This document shows, piece by piece, positions 56,630 to 64,000 of a DNA stretch of 64,000 nucleotides (its first letter is position 1; every line of letters starts with the position of its first letter). The stretch is taken from contig OY757911.1 of NCBI GenBank assembly GCA_963585895.1, forward strand, positions 93,923,443-93,987,442. Direction: 5' to 3'. Made by a program: the position numbers and the translations under genes. The notes below the pieces were generated by a model, which was not told the origin of the DNA, ran no database searches, and saw only the letters and a program-made list of their open reading frames with translations. Origin of the DNA: Sepioteuthis lessoniana (taxonomy: Eukaryota > Mollusca > Cephalopoda > Myopsida > Loliginidae).

Positions 56630-57000
56630 GGTTTGTTGAGTTTTGACATCAACCCTTGTTGGTTATTTAATGCCAAATCTCCCTCATATATAACTTTTAA
56701 ACGAATAGTTTGTTGGTAACTGTTAAACAATCTACAGCTCATCAGCGTGCACAAAGTTAAATATTGGTGTAACCCTAACCATTCAATTTAACATCGCTAT
56801 ATTTTTTTTGCACAGCTAAATGGGGAAACAATTCTATTTGACCTATATAGTTACTACCACTCCGGGTTTAAATGGACCTGGGAATAATGGCAGTAAAAGG
56901 GTATAAGACATTCCCCCAAACTCCAGGAGCTTCACAATCAGATTAGGGGCAAATCCACGATACTCGTTGTAGATGGTAACCCTCTGGAAAGATTCAATGT
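56630..57000 (-). repeat. Family A copy, minus strand
   Basis: On + the reversed tail (acatcaacccttgttggtta, ttatttaatgccaaatct) opens it. Then a short array and reversed head: actaccactccgggttta, attcccccaaactccaggag, cacgatactcgttgtag. Confidence 0.7.
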
Positions 57001-57488
57001 TTGACTGGGTTGAGGATGTGAAGGCAAAGACTCAAAAGATTTCAATTTATTGAGCAATGTCCGATTGAGAATGTAATATAGCAATCCATAGTGAGAAATA
57101 GCGAAATGAAAGATGAAATTATACTCATGCCTCTTTCATCAAAAGAAAGTGGAGGGCAATCACAAATCAAGATGGCCACTTGTAGAAAAGCAATTATAAT
57201 ACAAGAAGCTTGACAAGTGTCAAATTGCAAAATAAACGAGATGTTGTCGATATTGCCTCAAATAAAAATCGAGGTTATTGGATTCTCAGATTCCGATAGA
57301 CCTTTAATAAAAAATAATCATAATTAGTATGAAAATGTCGTCACTGAAACAAGTTTAGATTTTCCTCCAGACTAGATTGCAATGATTTATTTCAATACTC
57401 TTAAATGCCATATTAAGGTTACAGGGGAATGGGACGATTCAGAAGAAAAGGGTTTAATTCTTTTCTTTTTATTTCACTAATCCCTCCC

Positions 57489-57742
57489 TAAATACTTGGG
57501 GGTGTTCTTGTGGTGCAATGGTTAAAGCGATGGACTGCAGAATCGTAGTAGGCGAGTTCGTATTTCAGTGACGGTATTACGTCCACTTTCGTGCATACCT
57601 TGGGAAAGGCATGAACCCCTCTATCCTCCCGGCTATGGGTAAAATAGTATCACTACTGTTCTTCTAGGAGAATAGCTTTGACATTAAATAACCTACAAAA
57701 GTTGATATGATATTAAACAAAGAAACCAAACCATAAATACTT
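57489..57742 (+). mobile_element. Family C tRNA-derived SINE with 9-bp TSD
   Basis: TAAATACTT at 57489-57497 and 57734-57742 brackets the 236-bp element. Head gggggtgttcttgtggtgca, A box tggtgcaatggttaaagcg, B box gcgagttcgtatttcagtga, body cttgggaaaggcatgaaccc, tail gacattaaataacctacaaa ... gatatgatattaaac, end aaagaaaccaaacc. This gives exact ends for family C. Confidence 0.9.
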
Positions 57743-57744
57743 CC

Positions 57745-58325
57745 ACCTAATTAGAAAATTCAGAAAACCTATAAAATATGATCGTGACAAGACGCTTGCA
57801 ACTCAGAGTTATGGAGGGTATATAATATTGTGAATTTTATTCATTGTTGTTACTCACCTAATGTTAGTCTCATAGTAGTAAGTTTTCTGTAAATAAAAGC
57901 CAAAGAATATCCAGATAAAAAAAAATGCGACTACGATGGATGGACTAATAGATAAATCTTCGTCCATTCGACTTGCATGTTTCATCTGAAGATTGTATTT
58001 TCTAACGAATACATAGAACTGCGTCATGAGACTATCATAAAGAGGAGAGAAAATATTTATGAATTTTTGTATTCATCCTATTATACTGGCACGATTTTGA
58101 GCATTCGTTTGTTTTAAGAAAGTTTTCATATCAATTGATTTCACTTGATATCGAGTATTTTCTAACAAACTTATCTGAAAGTACATAAGAACATTCATTA
58201 AAACTGTCTAAAATATTTTACTCAAGCAAAGTCAGTTTTGAATACAAGATCAATTTTGTATGAGTGAAATCATTTTCATATTTTAACTTTCAATTACTTT
58301 GGGTAAAAGATTACTCGAAAGTCTC
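57745..58325. other. No recognisable feature
   Basis: AT-rich; nothing identified. Confidence 0.4.
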
Positions 58326-58384
<59 letters not shown>

Positions 58385-58455
58385 GAGAGAGTGAGAGTGC
58401 TCAATATCAATGATAGAGGTTATGAATTTAAAAATATATATATATATATATATAT
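58326..58455. repeat. Compound (GT)n(AT)n / (AT)n microsatellites
   Basis: (GT)n then (AT)n at 58326-58381, a GA-rich link, then (AT)n at 58433-58455. A third AT run lies at 58727-58752. Frames of tyrosine/isoleucine repeats come only from these. Confidence 0.95.
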
Positions 58456-58759
58456 TCGTCTGTACAGGTTCCCGTCGGGTAATTGTTGTCGTCGTGGAAA
58501 ATGGACACAACACTAGTTTAAATACAAGACGAGTTTGATTGTATCTCACTCAGAACTAATCACCTTGCGAAATCTAAGAATCGATTTATTTTCTCTCAGC
58601 TGTACGTAAATTGTGGTGCAGATTAGGTTTTATAGCTGCAGTTCAGCAACCAATCTATTAGAAGGAAAAAAACAACTCTGAGTTCGAATTTGTTAAACTT
58701 ACAAACACAATGTGACAAGGTTGATAGTATATATATATATATATATATATATTCGGATC

Positions 58760-59455
58760 AAGAGCATTGATAAAGAATGATGTATTAAAGAAAGTATTTC
58801 TGTAAGGATACTTTCCTCTTGAGATTACGGATTAGATATCTTTTCGTACATCTATATATTCCGTTATTTGCATGCACATTCTACAAAATGTCGGCATGCA
58901 TAATCCATGATTTAATATTCATGCTTTCTTTCAGGTTTGGGTGTATATAAGTATTTGCATTGTTATTACTCGTGAGTTTATGCAAGTAATTTACACTATA
59001 ATTACTGGAACATTTGGTATCTGTTGCATTTTTCTATGGTCCAATTTTACTTCAATTAACAGTTTTACACGATAAATTCGATTGAAATCGAAACTTATCG
59101 AATGTAGATTACTCGTTTCCGACTCTATTTATATCTTTGGGCGAAAGAAAATAACAATTATATTTGGATGAAGTCGAAATCTGAGACATTTGATAAGTTG
59201 ATTACATTTTCTGTATTCAATATTAGAATTCGATAACTGTTTTAAATCGCCAATTAGACCATATTTTTGACTAAACTACAATTAAATTCGATATTTTTTA
59301 AAACCAAATTCACAAAAATTATTTTTGATACTGGCTTTTGCATTTAATCCAAATGTGCAATAAGGAATGCAACCTAAAAACTTAAATAAAACATTTTCAT
59401 GATATAATTAGTCAATTATTTTTATATTAAATTGCCCATCTTGTTTTTTTTTTCT
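58760..59455. other. No recognisable feature
   Basis: AT-rich; nothing identified. Confidence 0.4.
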
Positions 59456-59461
59456 ATCCAC

Positions 59462-59650
59462 CTTATGGACAGGGATTATAATATGCTTCCGGTATATACT
59501 TGTAGAGGGAAGACCCACCGCAAAATGGGTGTGACGGGTATTAAAATAAGCTACTTGTAACGGTGAGGCTCCACTTCTGGATATCTGGGAAGTAGGAAAA
59601 TACTCTTCATTGTCATTACTCCCAGTTCCATTCTGACTCAGTGATGGTAT
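59462..59650 (+). repeat. Family A head, old copy
   Basis: acttgtagagggaagaccca, aacggtgaggctccacttct, ttcattgtcattactcccag and gttccattctgactcagtga keep the head order. No array or tail recognised. Confidence 0.55.
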
Positions 59651-59654
59651 CAGT

Positions 59655-60507
59655 TAAAGATGTAGGTGAGGACCAAAAAGAGCTATTTCAAATTATGCTT
59701 ATTCGATAGGACCTTTTTAACAAGAAAATTATTTTGAAACTAGACGAGATATATTAATTTAGAATTCATGCAATAAAACGACACTTATCACCAGAACAAA
59801 ACTTTGAAAACCAGTCCGAGATGAGGCGGTCAGAAATGACACGGTGGCCATAATTTTCTTAGCTGTTTTGTTATTCCTAAACTACCTCGAAATTTCATGT
59901 CGAATTTCCACTTTGTTTCTCCATTTAAGGTGGGGAGGATTATAAAAATGTTTTCTTAAAACCACTTTAATTTTTTTCTTAGATGAAAGTTAATGTCGTT
60001 TTTTAAATGTTTTTCTTGCATCTAATTTCTTTTGCTTCTTTAGAACTTGTAGTAATAACACAATCGTCAAAAATTGTCGTTAAAATTATTTTCTTGCTTA
60101 TTTTTCAGTTGTATTGGATTTTGAATGATTGTTATAAGTATTTTTTTTTCAATGTATCCTTGTCAACTTCACATGATACAATGAAAATTTTTAGAGGAAT
60201 GAGTCTTAAGAAAAAAATCGCAACTATTCTAATTCAGATTTTGCAGGTCACGGAAATAAACATTCAACACTTAACTTTATTTTTAATGGCGTTCAAATAC
60301 TGACAACTGTTATCTATGGAAAGTAGAGGTTATCGCTACCATAAATGTCACTACAATCTGTAGTTAATTTTATTTTATCGTTACAAGAGCTTATCATCCT
60401 GTAAGTCTACCTTGTCTTAAGGTGACTTTTGGCACCATTATTTCTTCTCTTTTCTCATTCTTTTTCATCATCAGTATTTTTTTTACATCGAAAATCTCCA
60501 GTTTCCA

Positions 60508-60544
<37 letters not shown>

Positions 60545-61005
60545 TTTGTTCTAGATTTTTCTCACTTTTTGTTTCAAATCCTACAGATCTTTTCTTTATT
60601 ACTCTTTATTTTTTTTCTATTGCGTCATTTGAATTTTGTAAACAAAAGGTGTTGAAAAAAAGATGACGAATGTTTCGACAGTGACAACTTTGCCCATGTG
60701 GCCTCCATATTTAGCTGTTATCTTTTGCAAAAAAAGGGGAAAAATATGAAAGCACTTTTCCCAAGTGCTCACTCACGCATTCATTCCTAATCTACCCTCG
60801 TGAAGACAAATACTGTGGAAATGAGATAGAACCCATACAATGTGAAATGATGGATTTTTAAAAAAAATCCTAAATGAAAAGAGATTAGTGAGTGAGTTTT
60901 CGGACGAATGAGATCTGGTTATACATTGGCCTTCATTCACCATGCCAGCTTACAATTTGCAGACAGTATCCCCATTTGAAATCTAAGAGCTACCCACCCG
61001 AAATA
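59655..61005. other. No recognised feature; poly(T) at 60510-60539
   Basis: AT-rich with a 30-nt T-run. The 98-codon frame at 60007-60303 lacks any recognisable motif. Confidence 0.45.
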
Positions 61006-61009
61006 TTTT

Positions 61010-61130
61010 TTCTTGGTAGGATATTTAACTGTATCTGATTGTTAGACTCCAGTTCTAGAAATCTGGGAAGTGTGGAAAATCTTTTTACCATGATTATTCC
61101 CAGCTTCACTCTATCCAGGAGTGGTAGTTT
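61010..61130 (+). repeat. Family A head fragment, old
   Basis: gattgttagactccagttct, aaatctgggaagtgtggaaa, cccagcttcactctatcc and aggagtggtag preserve the middle of the A head. Confidence 0.45.
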
Positions 61131-61195
61131 TTTTAGTCTTCATTGATGTTTTAAAACTATTCTTATTCCTTAGGAGTACAAAAATACTCAAAAAC

Positions 61196-61308
61196 CGTGA
61201 ATACCTCCTTGTTCTCTCAGCTGTGTGTTAAACAATACCATGGCGGTCCAACTAGGATGGCTTTGACATTAAATAACTCTCGACATGTGTCATTAAGCAA
61301 ACCAAATA
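61196..61308 (+). repeat. Family C 3' part
   Basis: tgaatacctccttgttctct, agctgtgtgttaaacaatac, then gacattaaataactctcg ... gtgtcattaagcaaacc. Confidence 0.55.
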
Positions 61309-61311
61309 AAA

Positions 61312-61385
61312 AAATATCAAACAATGAGATCCATCTTGTATGCATAAAATAACCCTATACGGGTTGATATGTCATTGAAATCAAT
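61312..61385 (+). repeat. Family A tail fragment with paired changes in the hairpin
   Basis: cataaaataaccctatacgg then gttgatatgtcattgaaatc. The inner stem is AACCC/GGGTT (61351-61365) instead of AACCT/AGGTT, i.e. both partners changed. Confidence 0.5.
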
Positions 61386-61489
61386 CAATTAATCTTCACT
61401 AAACTATACACCTCAACTGCATTCGAAACCTATAACAAATTCAAGGGAAGTCTTTTGAGATAATCTTTAATCTATAGAAAATAATAATA

Positions 61490-61695
61490 GCACTAATACC
61501 CTTGGGAAAGCTATGAATCCAATTATTCTCCCTCCAGCTATGGGTAAATAGTAGGGCAGGCTAGGTTCTTCAGCCTTGGTGAGGCAATTAGTCTAGAAGA
61601 AGGAAAACTCTGAATTCAAACCTGCTAAACTCCGCTTTAAAAATTGACCTTGTGTCATATCCTGCCCGAGCGGAGGGATTGGGTAAATAGGATCC
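61490..61695 (+). repeat. Family D SINE, body and 3' part, best copy
   Basis: acccttgggaaagctatgaa, ctccagctatgggtaaatag, ttcttcagccttggtgaggc, aaggaaaactctgaattcaa, actccgctttaaaaattg, accttgtgtcatatcctgcc. It lacks the tRNA head. Confidence 0.6.
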
Positions 61696-61699
61696 TGCG

Positions 61700-62110
61700 T
61701 GTCTGGCTCAGTAGATATTCAGCTTTCGGTAATCCGCGATCGCATCCTTCACTCCGCTTTTCCTAGCTTCGGATATTCTCGTCCAACGATAGAAAACAAT
61801 GGAAAGATTCCTGCTGGAAATGTGTCGTAAACAGTCTCTATTTTTTTCCTTTGTGGAAGTCCACGTTTCGCTTTAGAATAACATCGCAGACAAAACAGGG
61901 CTTAGAAGAGAATTGCCTGGAGCACGATTTTTATTTTGAAAAATTTCTTTCACCCTAAACTTACTGCACCTATATCTCTACACATATTTACAATCCGTCC
62001 CAAGTAGACGTACTCATTCATCTCAATTTATTCGCTTCCCACCACTATACGAGCGTGTGGCACATCATAGGTGCGCATGAATTTAGATTTCAAAACAATA
62101 CGAAAAAAAT
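61700..62110 (-). pseudogene. Decayed LINE reverse transcriptase fragment (second RT family)
   Basis: The minus strand from 62105 reads FMRTYDVPHARIVVGSE, then NEYVYLGRIVNMCRDIGA near 62000, a gap, then FKIKIVLQAIL near 61920, and SGVKDAIADYRKL-like sequence near 61740. The YLGR block followed by a basic amphipathic stretch is the post-palm region of RT in RTE-like elements. It is distinct from the other two RT families in this window. Stops and frameshifts throughout. Confidence 0.6.
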
Positions 62111-62114
62111 AATA

Positions 62115-62730
62115 CATTGCCAATAAAAGAAACATAAAGATCATTTGAGAATCTCTTCTTTTTTTTTACAATCGATGTATGTTAACAAGCAAAAGAAAGT
62201 ATATTACTTTACAACTGAAAAAAAATAATACTTTAAAACAAAACACGTTATTGCCTAACTCCCGAAAAGAATATTTTAAAAATAATTGCAACCACTTAAT
62301 AATATTGTAGTAATTGAATATAAATGAAGATATCAACTTGGGATTATTCAAATTTTCGGAGATGTTTCCTGTGTACATAATTGAGACTCCTGGCTTTTAA
62401 TGGTTTTATGATTCAAGTCTTTATGCACTGATATCAATTAAGCTATTTTAATGAATCTTAATTATCGTCTGTTGATCGATTGAAATACGTGATAATTTCT
62501 TCTATAGTAATTATCATTGTAACATGTGATTCGTTTTATTCATTCACCTCCTCGTGATGCAATTAGTGTACTTCTATTTGCTTTGTCTGGATATAAATTA
62601 ATTCGTTGTGGCACAAGACCAGAAGTATCGGTCATCCAGTGAGGCTGTTTCATGCTTTTGAACTTATTCATTGAGCTCTTTGTTCTTTCAACAAGACTTC
62701 GACAAACAATTCAACCGAATTCTCCAAACC
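62115..62730. other. No recognised feature
   Basis: AT-rich. ctcctcgtgatgcaattagt near 62547 faintly resembles the family C head. Confidence 0.35.
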
Positions 62731-62734
62731 GTCA

Positions 62735-62955
62735 TAGCGTAACGGTTATCATCAAATGGAATCGGCAAATGATTTCAAATTCTTGCATTAATGCAATTGT
62801 GAAATGTTGGAATAAATATTTTCTCCTCATACGGCCGACTAGGTTCTTTAGCCTTGGACAGTCTTGAGGAAGGAAAACTCAAACCGGCGATATCCCTCTT
62901 AAAATAGCCTTTTGCCGTATTTGGCCGATAGGTTCGGTATAAAGTTTTCTCTCTG
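62735..62955 (+). repeat. Family D SINE, tRNA head to 3' part
   Basis: tcatagcgtaacggttatca (A box) and gatttcaaattcttgcatta (B box), then gactaggttctttagccttg, ggaaggaaaactcaaac, agccttttgccgtatttgg. Confidence 0.55.
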
Positions 62956-63360
62956 GATCCAAACATACATATGGCAAACAACAAAAGCAACATGCTCAAA
63001 ACAATTTGTTAATGAGTTTCCATGCATGTTGCCGGAAAAAAAAAGAAAGAGACGTCAGTTCACAGAAAGAAAATTAAACACGTGGGCCTGGAGAAATATT
63101 CCTCATTTCTTAGCTAGTCACTGCATTTAAGGTCTTTGTTCTCAGCCAGCTGTTCGTTACCCGCTTTAAAATCCCTCAACTATCGTTGTGATAGTTTCTC
63201 TCACTTCTCAGGTGAATCTGTTGACCGCTAAGTTGTGAAGGACGCTTAATACATTACAAATGCTTGTAATTGTAATTTGTTCCATAATACAAACACATAA
63301 ATGTTCTCATATACTTGACTTGGCTCAGTAAGAAGATTACTTTTATAGATTTGCTGGGTT

Positions 63361-63600
63361 GCCTTGTGAGTAGAGTGTTCGCCAATGGTCCGGGAGTCCT
63401 GGATTCAATCCCAGGTTGCGTCATACCAAAGACTTTAAAAATGGTACTTGATACATCCTTGCTAAACACTTAACAATATAAGGTATGTATCAAGGGTAAA
63501 GTGGACCAATCTAGGGAAAGAAGTAGAGCCCTCCCCTACACCCCGGTGTGGCAGCTTTTGAAAAGGGAGCCTTCTGGTCGCTCTCTTTACTTTTACTTAC
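63361..63600 (+). mobile_element. Family B tRNA-derived SINE
   Basis: Head gccttgtgagtagagtgttc, B box ggattcaatcccaggttgcg, body tttaaaaatggtacttgata, ctacaccccggtgtggcagc, end ctttacttttacttac. Confidence 0.85.
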
Positions 63601-63604
63601 TAAA

Positions 63605-64000
63605 AAGACGCAGATCAAACGATGAAGGGAACGATTTTTTTTTTTTTTTAAAGAAGAGTGTCATTTTTTAAAAGTACAATGAAAGTGTATGTTTGTTTCA
63701 TATTTGTTGGTTATACTCTACTTAATCTTACTTTGAACATTTCTTGACGAAATTTAAACAAGTGTTGTTAAGAACGTATTCAATTTTCCCGGTGGGGGGG
63801 TCACTAGTCGCCATTCCCATGTACAACCACTGAAAATTGTTATGGATTACATTGCGTTCTGTTAACCAAAGCAACGGTGGAAATCGTCTTGGAGTGGATA
63901 AGGTAACGGAAAACGCAAATGCCTTAAAAGATTATCTAACTTACGAGATCTGAAAAATATTTGACAGAATGTCTATCATTAAATGAATATATTTTCTGGG
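63605..64000. other. No recognisable feature
   Basis: AT-rich with a T-run near 63634 and a seven-G run near 63793; nothing identified to the window edge. Confidence 0.4.

Noticed and set aside
58283-58549. Frames rich in YIYIYI on both strands
   Set aside because: Produced only by the GT/AT microsatellites.
60007-60303. 98-codon open frame
   Set aside because: AT-rich, hydrophobic low-complexity product, no homologous pattern, no splice or promoter context.

Overview
This is a eukaryotic, AT-rich, repeat-dominated stretch in which I can support no host protein-coding exon, true tRNA gene, functional rRNA gene or CRISPR array. It reads as intergenic or deep-intronic DNA from a lophotrochozoan animal, most likely a mollusc and plausibly a cephalopod. 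That placement is an inference from several tRNA-derived SINE families, reverse-transcriptase (RT) fragments of types I associate with octopus and other invertebrate genomes, and abundant AT microsatellites. The longest coding signals are decayed retroelement genes. Most other open frames are chance frames or antisense shadows of repeats.

Working names for the interspersed families: Family A has a 200-250 bp head made of consecutive short hairpins (starting near CAGTCGGCTGGGG), then an AT-rich array of degenerate ~50-60 bp units (core ctaaactgaattgtttgaa, or the variant cttgaaaccatttaactgtg), then a 3' terminal double hairpin (GGCAT...AACCT-acaa-AGGTT...ATGCC) and a tail rich in AACC. Family B is a ~250 bp tRNA-derived SINE (cctgggttcaatcccaggtc ... 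tttaaaaatggtacttgat ... ggtcgccaactttacttact). Family C is a ~240 bp tRNA-derived SINE that ends in the same 3' double hairpin as family A. Family D is an older tRNA-derived SINE (gttcaaaacccggacgaggc ... ccttgtgtcatatcctgcc). A fifth, rare type has a 5S rRNA-like head, once joined to the family A tail.

Layout. 0.2-2.8 kb: a decayed zinc-knuckle ORF1 of a non-LTR retrotransposon, preceded by a GC-rich insert with 17-bp target-site duplications (TSDs) and followed directly by the family A tail. 4-11.1 kb: families A, B and D, ending in a dimeric A element bounded by one TSD. 12.4-12.8 kb: a CpG-richer island with perfect CRE and AP-1 motifs. 14-20.2 kb: a run of A copies, including a 623-bp monomer with 11-bp TSDs and a second dimer. 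21.4-21.8 kb: a Penelope-like insertion with 14-bp TSDs, 42-bp inverted arms and a hammerhead-like core. 26.6-27.9 kb: a C SINE, then a LINE whose 5' half is inverted (twin priming) with 11-bp TSDs. 31.0-33.6 kb: an antisense decayed LINE whose C-terminal region looks like the restriction-like-endonuclease type. 43.1-44.4 kb: a second, 5'-truncated copy of the inverted LINE family, followed by an A element. 47.2-49.5 kb: 5S-derived segments. 50-57.7 kb: A, B, C and D copies, including a head-to-head A pair. 58-64 kb: AT microsatellites, old A/C/D fragments, another decayed LINE RT and a B SINE.

The most interesting system is the shared 3' hairpin tail. The same terminal fold is attached to three unrelated heads (structured A head, tRNA-like C head, 5S-like head), and it follows the ORF1 remnant at 2.7 kb. 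This is what is expected if one LINE RT recognises the tail and mobilises all of them. Family A itself occurs as monomers and as head-array-head-array-tail dimers that inserted as single units. All family assignments are by eye; coordinates of diverged copies are approximate.
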